From an uncultured Tateyamaria sp. (GTDB taxonomy: Bacteria; Pseudomonadota; Alphaproteobacteria; Rhodobacterales; Rhodobacteraceae): a DNA stretch of 64,000 nt. Shown here piece by piece: positions 44,486 to 53,463 of the stretch (within the stretch, counting starts at the first letter, position 1; the number at the start of each line of letters is the position of its first letter). The translations under genes and the position numbers were made by a program. The notes beneath the pieces are model-generated. The model saw nothing but the letters and a program-made list of their open reading frames with translations, searched no databases and had not been told where the DNA came from. The DNA lies in contig NZ_CANMBJ010000002.1 in assembly GCF_947496075.1 (NCBI RefSeq), positions 372,001-436,000 on the forward strand, in the 5' to 3' direction.

Positions 44486-45589
44486 TTACGCGCCGGGCGG
44501 AGGGGGCGGGGGCAGAATGGTGAAGAGCTGGGCAAGCTCGGTCACGTCCTCGGCTTTCATCCAGCCGTCCTGACCCGCCGTCCAGACATACGTCTCACGG
44601 CTCAGCTCACCTGCGGCTGCCATGCGTCCCAACTGCGCCTTGGAAAACGGCCCCTTGGTTTCGCCGTTTTCGGCCACGTGCCAGACATGTTCGACCGGCG
44701 GAGGGGGTGGTGTGGCTGCCGCAGGTTGACGTGCGCCCCACGGACCGCTGGACGCCATCTGGCCCATCTGCATCCCCATCGCCGCCCCAAGACCGGCCTG
44801 CATTGCACCGCTGGCATCGCCACCTTCACGGCCCAACGCCTCGGCGGCCTGGAACTGCATGTATTCGTTCAGATTTCCGATCACCCCCATGGAGGACCGT
44901 TTGTCCATCACCTCTTCGACCGCCGGGGGGAGCGAGATGTTTTCGATGTAGAGCTCGGGCAGGGTCAGGCCATATTCAGCGATCTGTGCGCTGATTTCCT
45001 TGGCGACCAGTTGCCCCAGCTCGCGGGTGTTGGCGGCCATGTCGAGCACCGGAATGCCCGATTTGGCAAGGCTGCGCGACATTTCCTGCACGATGATGTT
45101 GCGGATCTGGAAGCTGATCTCGTCCATGGTGAACTCACCATCGGTGCCGACGATCTCGACCAGGAAGCGGGCGGGGTCAGCCACCTTGACCGAATAGGTG
45201 CCGAAGGCGCGCAAACGCACGGGGCCAAATTCAGGATCACGGCAGATGATCGGGTTCTTGGTGCCCCATTTCAGATCGTTGAACCGGGTTGTGTTGACGA
45301 AATACACCTCGGATTTGAACGGGCTTTTGAAACCGTGATCCCAGTGCTGCAGCGTCGTCATGATGGGCATGTTGTTGGTCTCAAGCATGTAGAGACCGGG
45401 GGTGAACACATCGGCCAGTTGCCCCTCGTGGACAAAGACCGCCGATTGCCCTTCGCGCACGGTCAGCTTTGCGCCGTACTTGATCTCGTGGCCCTCACGC
45501 TCGAACCGCCAGACCATGGTGTCGCGGCTGTCGTCCACCCAGTGGATGACGTCGATGAATTCGCCGGAGAGGAAGTCGAAAATGCCCAT
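44486..45589 (-). CDS. SPFH-domain protein with C-terminal GYF_2 domain
   Basis: Protein of 367 residues related to the YdjI/virion-core-like SPFH family. The N-terminal SPFH part (YGAKLTVREGQSAVFVHEGQ, FGTYSVKVADPARFLVEIVG) is followed by a Gly/Met/Ala linker. The C-terminal 60 residues form a GYF_2 domain (WHVAENGETKGPFSKAQLGR, YVWTAGQDGWMKAEDV). It ends in a polyproline tail. SPFH proteins scaffold membrane microdomains. Start chosen at ATG 45589 behind AGGAG. It closes the TelA/XpaC operon. Confidence 0.9.
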   Translation of the reverse strand: MGIFDFLSGEFIDVIHWVDDSRDTMVWRFEREGHEIKYGAKLTVREGQSAVFVHEGQLADVFTPGLYMLETNNMPIMTTLQHWDHGFKSPFKSEVYFVNTTRFNDLKWGTKNPIICRDPEFGPVRLRAFGTYSVKVADPARFLVEIVGTDGEFTMDEISFQIRNIIVQEMSRSLAKSGIPVLDMAANTRELGQLVAKEISAQIAEYGLTLPELYIENISLPPAVEEVMDKRSSMGVIGNLNEYMQFQAAEALGREGGDASGAMQAGLGAAMGMQMGQMASSGPWGARQPAAATPPPPPVEHVWHVAENGETKGPFSKAQLGRMAAAGELSRETYVWTAGQDGWMKAEDVTELAQLFTILPPPPPPGA

Positions 45590-45661
45590 TGGATTACTCC
45601 TGCCTGTGTTGCCCACAAGGATACGTGGCCTTGAGGGGGTGATTGGTGAAACGAGGCCAGC

Positions 45662-46306
45662 TCATTCGCTGCCCTCTGTTGGGGCGCAAGGGGTGGGCAG
45701 CAACCAGTTGCCATCCGCATCCTTGCCCATGAAATCTGCGTAAATCGCAACCATCGCACCATCCGATCCGCGCAAGCTGGCCACTGGATAACCGCCGTCA
45801 CCCCACCCGGTCTGAAAGGCCGGAAAAACATGGCCACCGGGCAATTTCAGGAATTTGGCAAAGCTGTGAGTGCCGTCGATTTGCGGCTCCATGAAGCCGC
45901 CATAGAGGTCACCTGTTTCTGTTGCGATCCTGTCGAGTGCTTCGGCGGCCTTGCGATCCAGAAAGGCACCTGTACCTGTGTCCACTGGCATGGTTGCCAG
46001 ATCCTTGCCGCAGCTGGGATCCGCATCCGAAAAAATCAGGGCGGCCTTGGACACGCGTCCGGTTTCGTCATCATAAAAGACGTGAAAATCCGCAGGCCCG
46101 TCGGGCACATCGATGTATGGCCAGGAATAGCTTGGTTCGTAAGTCAGGCTGTCCACTCCGATGATCGGACCATCCGGATCGTAGCTTCCGATCCGTGCTT
46201 CTTTCAGGGGCTGTTGCGTATGTGTCGTGATCCAGTCCACAGCGCCCGGGCCCGCTTGGGTGGCAAAGGGTAGAAGGATGAAAAGGGCAGCGGTTCGGAT
46301 TGTCAC
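45662..46306 (-). CDS. Exported DUF4241-like protein
   Basis: Protein of 214 residues with a Sec signal (MTIRTAALFILLPFATQA). The C-terminal segment FQTGWGDGGYPVASLRGSDG followed by AMVAIYADF matches the GWGDGxYPV...DF signature of DUF4241. Function is unknown. It starts with GTG overlapping the DUF2927 stop as GTGA and lies 72 bases before the SPFH gene. Confidence 0.65.
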   Translation of the reverse strand: MTIRTAALFILLPFATQAGPGAVDWITTHTQQPLKEARIGSYDPDGPIIGVDSLTYEPSYSWPYIDVPDGPADFHVFYDDETGRVSKAALIFSDADPSCGKDLATMPVDTGTGAFLDRKAAEALDRIATETGDLYGGFMEPQIDGTHSFAKFLKLPGGHVFPAFQTGWGDGGYPVASLRGSDGAMVAIYADFMGKDADGNWLLPTPCAPTEGSE

Positions 46307-47265
46307 AGCCCAGGCTCCGTTACCTCACGGGCGAGGGTGCGCACGATCGGGCGCGCCTCGGTCAGGCCGATGCCGGGGCGCAGGCGGTCGTCGTAGAGCA
46401 TCCCCAACAGGTGCACATCGTGGTCGGTGAGCAGCGCAAATTCGTCGTCGTCGTTGAAGATCGAGGGGCGCGCGTCCGGGCTGTCATTGGCGAGGCCCAG
46501 CCCTTGAGCAAGTTCCTCATGAATGCAGGACAGGCGCAGCAGATCGGGGTTCTCGGACCGGATCACGGCGACCGCAGCCGTATAGGTCGACCGTTCCGGC
46601 CCGCTGGCATAAGCAGCCACTGCGCAATAGGCGTCGGTCGGCAGGTCACGCACTGGGCCAAGGTTGATCCGGTTCACACCCGACAGGTCTGTTGCCCGTG
46701 CGTTCAGTGTCTCGGTTCGATCATCTTCCGAGACGAAGAACACGAGGAAGTTGGGGTTGTTGGAGACCGACACCGGGTGGCCCGTCGCCCGCGACAGCCT
46801 GCGTGCATAGGCGATCACGTCATTGGTGTCGCGCGTGCGTTGGCTGGGTGGCACTGATGCGCCAAACTCGATCCCGATGCGCACGGGCTCAGACCAGCGG
46901 CGCAGGGCGCTGGACGATCCAGGGCGTATGCCGGGTCCGGCGTATTCGTTGAAGAACACGATCTCTTCGAAGTTGCGGGCCAGCATGTCAGAGGTAAAGG
47001 GCGTGTCGGGCCCGCCGCCATCCTGTCGTAGCAATCCAGCCGTCAACTGGCTGGATTGCACCTGTGCGAGGTAGGCGCGCAAAGCGGCACTTTCCTGTGA
47101 TGTGGCCTGCACGTCGGGTACCGGCGGGGGCACCAGACCGGCTGGCCGCACCTTGGGCGTCAGCACGGGTTCCACCGGCATGAACACATCGCAAGCCGCA
47201 AGCAGGCCCAGGGCGACAAGGCCGCCCCATGCTTTGATCCTGCTTTTGGTCTGTGCCCCTGCCAT
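46303..47265 (-). CDS. DUF2927 lipoprotein
   Basis: Protein of 320 residues with a lipoprotein signal ending in LLAACD. The C-terminal half has the DUF2927 pattern: RRWSEPVRIGIEFG, NFLVFFVSEDD, YCAVAAYASGPERSTYTAAV, CIHEELAQGLGLANDSPDAR (a zincin-like HEE-L-Q-G-L motif) and SIFNDDDEFALLTDHDVHLL. The motif suggests a metal-dependent peptidase-like role in the envelope, which is inference. It starts eleven bases after the TelA stop and overlaps the next gene by four. Confidence 0.85.
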   Translation of the reverse strand: MAGAQTKSRIKAWGGLVALGLLAACDVFMPVEPVLTPKVRPAGLVPPPVPDVQATSQESAALRAYLAQVQSSQLTAGLLRQDGGGPDTPFTSDMLARNFEEIVFFNEYAGPGIRPGSSSALRRWSEPVRIGIEFGASVPPSQRTRDTNDVIAYARRLSRATGHPVSVSNNPNFLVFFVSEDDRTETLNARATDLSGVNRINLGPVRDLPTDAYCAVAAYASGPERSTYTAAVAVIRSENPDLLRLSCIHEELAQGLGLANDSPDARPSIFNDDDEFALLTDHDVHLLGMLYDDRLRPGIGLTEARPIVRTLAREVTEPGL

Positions 47266-47275
47266 CGTGGCGAAA

Positions 47276-48472
47276 TCAGCCCGGAACGGCGGTGCCAGCG
47301 TTGTCGCCAACCCCGTCTTTGCGGGCCTTGGCCGAGGCCAGCGTGTCGCGCAGTTCGGTTTCCATCTTCTTCAGCTCTTCTTCGGCTGCAGCGCGCTTGG
47401 CCTTGCCTTCGTCAGCGATCTGCAGCGACTCTTCGATGGTGCCGATCAGGTCCGCGTTGGCCTGCTTGACGGCTTCGATGTCAAAGACGCCGCGCTCCAT
47501 CTCTTTGCGGATCATCTTGTTGCTTTCGCGCAGGTTGGCCGCGTTGGCGGTCAGCAATTCGTTGGTCAGGTCGTTGGCATCGCGCACGGCGGCGGCCGCT
47601 TCGGCGCTGCGCTGGATCGTGACGGCCTGTGCCAGCTGCGTTTCCCACAGCGGTACGGTGTTGACGAGGGTCGAGTTGATCTTGGTCACCAGCGACTTGT
47701 CGTTTTCCTGCACCAACCGGATCGAGGGCAGGGATTGCATCGTCACTTGCCGCGTCAGCTTGAGGTCATGCACTCGGCGCTCCAGATCGTCTCGGGCGGC
47801 GCGCAGGTCGCGCAGTTCCTGTGCTACCATGACCTGATCATCCTCGGCTGCGGCCTGCACATCGGCTTCTTTCGCGGGGATGATCGTGTCGTCCAGTTCC
47901 TTGATCTTCTCTTCGCCCGCCGCGATGTAAAGCGCCAGCTCGTCATAGAATTGCAGCGTCTTTTCATAGAGCAGGTCGAGGGACTTGATGTCCTTCAGGA
48001 GCGTATGTTCATGGGCCAGCAGGTCGTCAGTGATGCGGTCGATCTGGTCCTGCACAGTTTCGAACTTGGCAGTGAACTTGGCGAAAGGTGCAGCGCGACC
48101 GATCAGTTTTTCCCAGAAACTGCGTTCCCGGCGCACATCCAGTTCAGAGACCGAGAAGCCACGGATAGTGGTGACGATGGTGCGCAAGCTGTCGCCTGCC
48201 GGACCGACATCCTTGTTGCGGACGTCCTGCAACATGGCCTGGCTGATTTCCTGCAACTCGGCTTGGGCGGCGGACCCGAAGGACACGATGGATTGCGTGT
48301 CCTCCATGTCGATCTCGTCCATACGGGCGCGGATTTCTGCGCCCACGGGCGCGTCGGCCTGTTCCAGCGGTACGATGGCGGTGGCCTCGGCCGGTTCAGG
48401 CAGCACGACGGCTGTCACCTCTTCAACCTGCGCAAGTGCGGCTTCGGCTTTTTGACGAACTGTTTCGGACAT
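47276..48472 (-). CDS. TelA-family toxic anion resistance protein
   Basis: Largely helical, coiled-coil-rich protein of 398 residues of the TelA/KlaA family. Family segments include SFWEKLIGRAAPFAKFTAKF, LLAHEHTLLKDIKSLDLLYE, LPSIRLVQENDKSLVTKINS and TVPLWETQLAQAV. TelA proteins are linked to tellurite and envelope-stress resistance and often sit next to XpaC, as here (17 bases). No signal peptide. The precise role is not known. Confidence 0.93.
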   Translation of the reverse strand: MSETVRQKAEAALAQVEEVTAVVLPEPAEATAIVPLEQADAPVGAEIRARMDEIDMEDTQSIVSFGSAAQAELQEISQAMLQDVRNKDVGPAGDSLRTIVTTIRGFSVSELDVRRERSFWEKLIGRAAPFAKFTAKFETVQDQIDRITDDLLAHEHTLLKDIKSLDLLYEKTLQFYDELALYIAAGEEKIKELDDTIIPAKEADVQAAAEDDQVMVAQELRDLRAARDDLERRVHDLKLTRQVTMQSLPSIRLVQENDKSLVTKINSTLVNTVPLWETQLAQAVTIQRSAEAAAAVRDANDLTNELLTANAANLRESNKMIRKEMERGVFDIEAVKQANADLIGTIEESLQIADEGKAKRAAAEEELKKMETELRDTLASAKARKDGVGDNAGTAVPG

Positions 48473-48489
48473 TTATGCCCCCTTTGGTT

Positions 48490-49389
48490 TTATATGTCAT
48501 CGGCGGGCGACACGCGCACGCCTTCGCGCTGCAATCGGTCGCGCAGCACGTCGATTTCGATCGTGAGGTCGGTGCGATCCTCGGTGAGCAGCTTGCGCGT
48601 GCGCGCTGCGAAATTTTCCTCGAGATCGTCCAGCAGGGCCGCATAGTCGACGCGGGCCTGCGTGTCGCGGCTGCGGCCGTAGATATCGGCAAACTTGACC
48701 GTCGCGTCGCGTGCGCCGATCAGGTAGACGCCCAGATACTTGCGGGCGGCGGTCAGGTCGCGGGGGTCTTCCTCGACCGTCTGGATGAGGTCGCGAACGG
48801 TGGTCTGGAACTGGTCAAGGCGCAGTTCCATCTTGCGGTCCTGTGCACGTTTCATCGCATCGCGCATGTCGGTCAACAGCTCCTCGGCGCCATCGACGAC
48901 ACGCGCCACGCGGTCTTGCTGGAAGGTGTCGACACCTTCCATACCCTTTGATTTCAAGGGATCGATGCCGAAAGCCGCCAGATGCAGCCCAAGGGCTGCG
49001 AGGCCATAGAGCACAGGCGCGACAATCCCTGGCTCCGACCGGTAGGCGGCCAGCGCGATTCCGAGGCCCACGAGGAGGGCGGCAAGGATTTTGCGGGGCA
49101 GGGCAGGGCGGCGCGCCACCTTGCGGGCGACATACGCCGCTTCGGCCTTGAGACCCTCGCGCAGCATGAACGCGCCGCCGGTCAGCACGGCGGCAGAGGT
49201 AAGGGCCGTTATCAGCCCGGTCGCCCCGTCATTCAGAGCCAGGAAAACCATGGGGACGGCGGGCAGAAACATCAGGTTCGCGCGGGCACCGACGGGGTCA
49301 ACGCGCGCCTTGTCAAAGGCGGGACGGTCTTTGGATGTGGGCGTGTCTTTGGGATCGGGGCTGAATTTGCCGCCATAGCGCTGCGCCAT
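48490..49389 (-). CDS. XpaC-family protein (5-bromo-4-chloroindolyl phosphate hydrolysis family)
   Basis: Protein of 299 residues with two to four hydrophobic helices at about residues 40-140 (LMFLPAVPMVFLALNDG, ILAALLVGLGIALAAY) and a cytoplasmic helical domain (RKYLGVYLIGARDATVKFAD). This is the XpaC pattern. It is the usual partner of TelA. Start chosen at ATG 49389; a TTG at 49407 would overlap the small upstream gene. The GGGGGG tract 11 bases upstream may serve as ribosome site. Confidence 0.85.
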   Translation of the reverse strand: MAQRYGGKFSPDPKDTPTSKDRPAFDKARVDPVGARANLMFLPAVPMVFLALNDGATGLITALTSAAVLTGGAFMLREGLKAEAAYVARKVARRPALPRKILAALLVGLGIALAAYRSEPGIVAPVLYGLAALGLHLAAFGIDPLKSKGMEGVDTFQQDRVARVVDGAEELLTDMRDAMKRAQDRKMELRLDQFQTTVRDLIQTVEEDPRDLTAARKYLGVYLIGARDATVKFADIYGRSRDTQARVDYAALLDDLEENFAARTRKLLTEDRTDLTIEIDVLRDRLQREGVRVSPADDI

Positions 49390-49393
49390 ATCG

Positions 49394-49483
49394 TCAAAGC
49401 CCCCCAAGCAAGCCTGTTGTCACGCCGAACATCAGCGCGATCAGAACCGCGAATGCGATCTTTTGAAAAGCGGTTGGCTCCAT
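49394..49483 (-). CDS. 29-residue single-helix membrane microprotein
   Basis: A short frame on the minus strand (MEPTAFQKIAFAVLIALMFG and ten more residues ending GGL) is one transmembrane helix with a polar N-terminus. It ends four bases before the XpaC start and heads the XpaC-TelA operon. The ribosome site is weak (GGGAC). Compact design and placement suggest a real gene; no family is recognised. Confidence 0.5.
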   Translation of the reverse strand: MEPTAFQKIAFAVLIALMFGVTTGLLGGL

Positions 49484-49649
49484 CCCGTAAGTCCCTGTTG
49501 GCTATGAGACATATAGCCGGTTTGCGGATGCAGCACTAGGGGCGCGCGCATGTCCATCATTGCAACAGGGGTGTGACGCGCAAATGACAGGCGCAAGGGG
49601 AATTATTTGAGTCTCGCGTCACAAATGGGGAGCGGCAAATGGTGGACGT

Positions 49650-50444
49650 CTACCGCGGCTTGCGTGTCCGGCGCGGTTTGCCGCGTGGTTTGGCCGGTTG
49701 CGCGGCCGGTTCCGGTTCCATGCCCAATTGGTCGCGCATCACCCGGCGGCGCACTTCTTCGACAGTCCCTTGTTTCAGTTCGCCCAACTGGAACGGGCCA
49801 TAGCTGACCCTGATCAGGCGGTTCACGGCAAGGCCAATGCTGTCCATGGCACGGCGAATCTCGCGATTCTTGCCTTCGCGCAGGCCCACGGTCAGCCATG
49901 CATTGGCGCCTTGTTGCCGGTCGAGCGTCACCTGCATGGGCTGAAAGCGTTCGCCGTCAACCGTGATGCCCTTGCGCAGTGGTTCAAGCTGCGGGTCGGT
50001 GGGACGGCCATTCACCCGCACGCGGTAGCGGCGCATCCAACCGGTTGAGGGCAGTTCCAGCTTGCGCTTGATCCCGCCGTCATTGGTCAGCAGCAAGAGG
50101 CCTTCGGAATTGAGGTCGAGCCGACCGACACTCATCACCCGGGGCATGTCCTCGGGCAGGGCGTCAAAGATGGTCTTGCGGCCCTGTTCGTCTTTCGTGG
50201 TGGTCACGAGGCCCGCAGGTTTGTGGTAGAGCCACAGCCGCTCGGGCTCGGGCGCGCTCAGCGGCTTGCCGTCCACGGTGATCTTGTCGGAAGGCGTGAC
50301 ATTCAGGGCCGGGCTATCGATGCGGTTGCCGTTTACGCTGACGCGTCCGGCAGTGATGATCTCTTCCGCGCCACGGCGGCTGGCAATGCCCGCGCGGGCC
50401 AGAACCTTGGCGATGCGATCGCCTTTGGGGGTGTCTTGGGTCAT
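49650..50444 (-). CDS. RsuA/RluB-family pseudouridine synthase
   Basis: rRNA pseudouridine synthase of 264 residues. An N-terminal S4 RNA-binding domain ([20 protein letters not shown]) precedes a synthase domain with [17 protein letters not shown] at about 107-123, whose Asp110 is catalytic, and a [12 protein letters not shown] motif. A basic tail ([13 protein letters not shown]) ends the protein. Start chosen at ATG 50444, with [11 protein letters not shown] matching the family start. It is divergent from tadA. RluB and RsuA cannot be separated with certainty by eye. Confidence 0.92.
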   Translation of the reverse strand: MTQDTPKGDRIAKVLARAGIASRRGAEEIITAGRVSVNGNRIDSPALNVTPSDKITVDGKPLSAPEPERLWLYHKPAGLVTTTKDEQGRKTIFDALPEDMPRVMSVGRLDLNSEGLLLLTNDGGIKRKLELPSTGWMRRYRVRVNGRPTDPQLEPLRKGITVDGERFQPMQVTLDRQQGANAWLTVGLREGKNREIRRAMDSIGLAVNRLIRVSYGPFQLGELKQGTVEEVRRRVMRDQLGMEPEPAAQPAKPRGKPRRTRKPR

Positions 50445-50499
50445 GGGCAGGCCATAGCGGTGGGTTGCGCGCGGGGCAAGCGGCGTGGCAGGGGAAGGC

Positions 50500-50949
50500 A
50501 TGGAGTTTCGGTCGTTCATGGATCAGGCGCTGGAGGAGGCGCGCGCGGCAGGTGCGCGGGGCGAGGTGCCCGTGGGCGCCGTCGTGGTGTCCCCGCGGGG
50601 ACAGGTCTTGGCGCGGGCTGGGAACCGGACGCGTGAAATGTCGGACCCAACTGCGCATGCTGAGATACTGGCCATCCGCGCGGCCTGCGCTGAAGCAGGG
50701 TCAGAGCGTCTGGTGGGCTATGACCTGTATGTCACGCTTGAGCCCTGTGCGATGTGTGCGGCGGCCATTGCTGCGGCGCGGATAGGGCGTGTGTATTATG
50801 CGGCTTCTGATCCCAAGTCGGGTGGGGTCGCCCATGGTGCGCGGGTGTTCTCACATCCGCAGGCGCACCATGCACCCGAGGTCTATGACGGCATCGGAGC
50901 GCCGGAGGCCGAAGCCTTGCTGAAGGACTTCTTTGCAATGCGCCGCTAG
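50500..50949 (+). CDS. tadA: tRNA-specific adenosine deaminase
   Basis: Zinc deaminase of 149 residues that converts A34 to inosine in tRNA(Arg). Zinc and proton-relay residues are H53-A-E55 and P82-C83-A-M-C86. [27 protein letters not shown] and GVAHGARVF are typical. Start ATG 50500 gives [17 protein letters not shown], the usual family N-terminus; GGGGAAGG lies just upstream. Confidence 0.95.
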   Translation: MEFRSFMDQALEEARAAGARGEVPVGAVVVSPRGQVLARAGNRTREMSDPTAHAEILAIRAACAEAGSERLVGYDLYVTLEPCAMCAAAIAAARIGRVYYAASDPKSGGVAHGARVFSHPQAHHAPEVYDGIGAPEAEALLKDFFAMRR

Positions 50950-50961
50950 GTGTTTTCCGGC

Positions 50962-51654
50962 TCAGAGTGTGATGGGCTGCATCACCTCGGGTTCGATTAC
51001 CTTCACACCCGGCAGGCCGTTGCGCAGCACCTCTGCGGATTGTTCGAGAAGTGGGAAAGTCTTGTAGTGACAGGGAATTACAGTGTCGAAGTGGAAGTAT
51101 TTGCGCGCGGCATAGGCGGCCCCGGCCATGTCCATGGTGAAGTATCCGCCCGCAGACAGGATGCCGATATCGGGTTTGTGGTAGTCCCCGATCCAGCTCA
51201 TGTCGGCGTGGATGTCGGTGTCACCCGAGACGTAGATGGTCTTGCCTTCTCCGCGCAGGATGAACCCGCATTCCTGGCCCGCATACCGCATGGTGTCGTC
51301 CGTGCCGATGGAGGAGGAGTGCGATGCCGGAACGAGGGTTGCCGTGACATCTCCGATACTGATTGTTCCGCCACGGCCAAAGGCGTGCCCTTCGATCGCA
51401 CCCTGGGCAAAGAGCAGCTTGCCCAACTCGTAGACCGCTGACACCGGCGCGCCCGTCTTCTGACTGATCCCGACGATATCTGCCGTATGATCGAAATGGC
51501 CATGTGTCACGAGGATATGGGTTGCGCCGTCGATGGCAGCCTCATGTTGGTCTTCGGTCAGCATGGGGTTGCCGTTGAACCATGGGTCGATCAGCAGGAT
51601 CTGATCCCCAATCTCGATCCGGAAGCTGCCGTGGCCAAGCCAGATGATGTTCAT
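50962..51654 (-). CDS. UPF0173-family metallo-beta-lactamase-fold hydrolase
   Basis: Metal-dependent hydrolase of 230 residues. The metal-binding HGHFDH is at 51-56, with ASHSSS and SGDTDIHADM supplying the other ligands and IPCHYKTFP near the end. Family members are widespread and uncharacterised. It is convergent with tadA (12 bases between stops). Confidence 0.9.
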   Translation of the reverse strand: MNIIWLGHGSFRIEIGDQILLIDPWFNGNPMLTEDQHEAAIDGATHILVTHGHFDHTADIVGISQKTGAPVSAVYELGKLLFAQGAIEGHAFGRGGTISIGDVTATLVPASHSSSIGTDDTMRYAGQECGFILRGEGKTIYVSGDTDIHADMSWIGDYHKPDIGILSAGGYFTMDMAGAAYAARKYFHFDTVIPCHYKTFPLLEQSAEVLRNGLPGVKVIEPEVMQPITL

Positions 51655-51996
51655 AACGTGTCCTCCCTTTGGGGCGAGTTTAGCGCCGAATTGAGAGTGC
51701 GGGAGCCTCCGGCGGGGATTTTTTTGAAACAGGGAAGATGGGGCCGATTCGCGCCGGGGTTTACCCGGTATTCATGGAGGTTAAGGACGTATGGCAGGGT
51801 GTCACCCTGCGTGCAGCATCCGTACACCCCCTGTACACCCCCAACGTGCGGTAGGGGTAGGGTTAACGCAACGCACGGTGCCTTGAACGGCCACACCGTT
51901 TCAAGAACGCGGGCATTGATTATGAGGCATAACCAATTGCCGTGCTCTCCTGCTTTGTCTCTTGACCTGCTGGCGGGGCATCGTAGGTGACGGGTC
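51655..51996. other. 342-base intergenic stretch with a Roseobacter-type repeat
   Basis: GGGAGCCTCCGGCGG at 51701-51715 is an exact inverted match to 56502-56516 and is followed by a T-rich tract, as in the common Roseobacter intergenic elements. Two near-direct GTACACCCC units lie at 51819-51841. No gene or RNA was recognised. Confidence 0.6.
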
Positions 51997-52668
51997 ATGG
52001 AATTGTTGCGTGAGATCGACGGGTATTGCGAGCGGTTGGGTCCGGGGTATTGGGCTGAACCGGTGAACGCGGTGACCAATGCGGCCTTTGTCATTGCGGC
52101 GCTTTGGATGTGGCGGCGCAGTGCGGGTGTGCCGATGGCCCGGGCTTTGTCGGTTGTTCTGGGCCTGATCGGGATCGGCAGTTACCTGTTTCACACCCAT
52201 GCGCAGGTCTGGGCGGCGATTGCAGATGTGGCGCCGATCGGTGTGTTCATTCTGGTCTATCTGTTTGCCGTGAACCGGGATGTCTGGGGGATGCGGCCTT
52301 GGGTGGCCGGAGCGGCCACGGCGGCGTTCATCCCCTATGCCGCGCTGACCGTGCCGGTGTTCCAGGGGTTGCCTGTGCTGGGCGTGTCGGCGGGATACAT
52401 CCCTGTTCCGGTGCTGATCCTGATCTACGCCGTATTGTTGTGGCGGCGTGCCCCGGTCTTGGCGCGGGGTTTTGTCATCGGCGCTGTGATCCTGTTCCTG
52501 TCCCTGACGGCACGGTCTGTGGATGAAATGCTATGTGCTCAGATCCCGCTGGGCACCCATTTCCTGTGGCATATCCTGAACGGGATCATGTTGGGCTGGA
52601 TGATCGAGGTGTACCGCCGTTACGTGTCGTCCATAGCTGGACGCAATCAAGTCGTGTCCGACACCTGA
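51997..52668 (+). CDS. Ceramidase-family (CREST) integral membrane hydrolase
   Basis: Membrane protein of 223 residues with about seven helices and the alkaline-ceramidase-like pattern: ERLGPGYWAEPVNAVTNAAF at the N-terminus, GSYLFHTHAQVWAAIADVAP, and the C-terminal RSVDEMLCAQIPLGTHFLWH. The conserved Ser, Asp and His residues in these motifs bind the catalytic zinc in the superfamily. The natural substrate in this organism, an acyl amide lipid, is unknown. Confidence 0.85.
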   Translation: MELLREIDGYCERLGPGYWAEPVNAVTNAAFVIAALWMWRRSAGVPMARALSVVLGLIGIGSYLFHTHAQVWAAIADVAPIGVFILVYLFAVNRDVWGMRPWVAGAATAAFIPYAALTVPVFQGLPVLGVSAGYIPVPVLILIYAVLLWRRAPVLARGFVIGAVILFLSLTARSVDEMLCAQIPLGTHFLWHILNGIMLGWMIEVYRRYVSSIAGRNQVVSDT

Positions 52669-53060
52669 TGCACTTCGATGACGTTGCCGTCCGGGTCATA
52701 GAAAAAGATCTGGTCCCAGCCTTCCACGGCTTGATGGCCCCAATCGGCATAGGGAATGCCCTGTGCGTCTAGATGCGCCTTGAACGCCGCGAGATCGTCG
52801 GTGCGGTAGGCGATGTGGCCGTGGCTGACCGGGTTGACCATCTGCCCTGACCGGAACCCCGCCAGCGGATCCTTTTGCGCAAGATGCGTCTGGATGGCCC
52901 CGTCGGTGACAAAGGCAACGTCGCCCGCATATCCCTTTTTCTTTTCCAGCGTGGGCAGGCCGTCGGTTTCCCGGTCCAGCCCGAGGATGTCGCGATAGAA
53001 CGCGTCCATCCGCGCCACATCGTCTGTCACAAGGTTCACATGGTGTAGTTTGAGCTTCAT
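52647..53060 (-). CDS. VOC-family protein (glyoxalase/dioxygenase fold)
   Basis: Protein of 137 residues with paired beta-alpha-beta-beta-beta modules: LHHVNLVTDDVARMDAFYRD, HIAYRTDDLAAFKAHLDAQG and FFYDPDGNVIEVHQV. The His near residue 5, His near 89 and the final Glu are the expected metal ligands. The substrate is unknown. Start ATG 53060 follows AGGAGG. Its stop overlaps the end of the convergent ceramidase-like gene by 22 bases. Confidence 0.9.
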   Translation of the reverse strand: MKLKLHHVNLVTDDVARMDAFYRDILGLDRETDGLPTLEKKKGYAGDVAFVTDGAIQTHLAQKDPLAGFRSGQMVNPVSHGHIAYRTDDLAAFKAHLDAQGIPYADWGHQAVEGWDQIFFYDPDGNVIEVHQVSDTT

Positions 53061-53175
53061 GGGGCCTCCTTCCTGTTCAAATCTGAGGTGATTGGTCCGG
53101 TGGGGCAAGGGCCAAGGCTTGAAGGTGGTCCATCCCTTCGCTATTGCCCGACAAGACGAGAACACGAGGGGTTTC

Positions 53176-53463
53176 ATGTCCATTGATCAAAGCACCGCCG
53201 CCCGCGTGGCGAAACTGGCCCGGATCAAGGTCGAGGAAGACCAGCTTCCGGCGCTGGCGTCCGAATTCAACACCATCCTTGGCTTTATCGAGCAGCTGAG
53301 CGAGGTCGATGTGGAGGGCGTGGAGCCCATGACATCCGTGACCCCGCAGCGCCTGAAGCGCCGTGTGGACGAGGTGACCGATGGCGGGCAGCAGGACAAG
53401 GTGCTGGCCAACGCGCCTGATGCGCGTGAGGGGTTCTTTGCTGTGCCGAAGGTGGTTGAGTAA
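53176..53463 (+). CDS. gatC: Glutamyl/aspartyl-tRNA amidotransferase subunit C
   Basis: Small subunit of 95 residues of the GatCAB complex that amidates Glu-tRNA(Gln) and Asp-tRNA(Asn). [40 protein letters not shown] and a C-terminal FFAVPKVVE are diagnostic. Its TAA stop shares one base with the gatA ATG. gatB is not in the window. Confidence 0.95.
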   Translation: MSIDQSTAARVAKLARIKVEEDQLPALASEFNTILGFIEQLSEVDVEGVEPMTSVTPQRLKRRVDEVTDGGQQDKVLANAPDAREGFFAVPKVVE

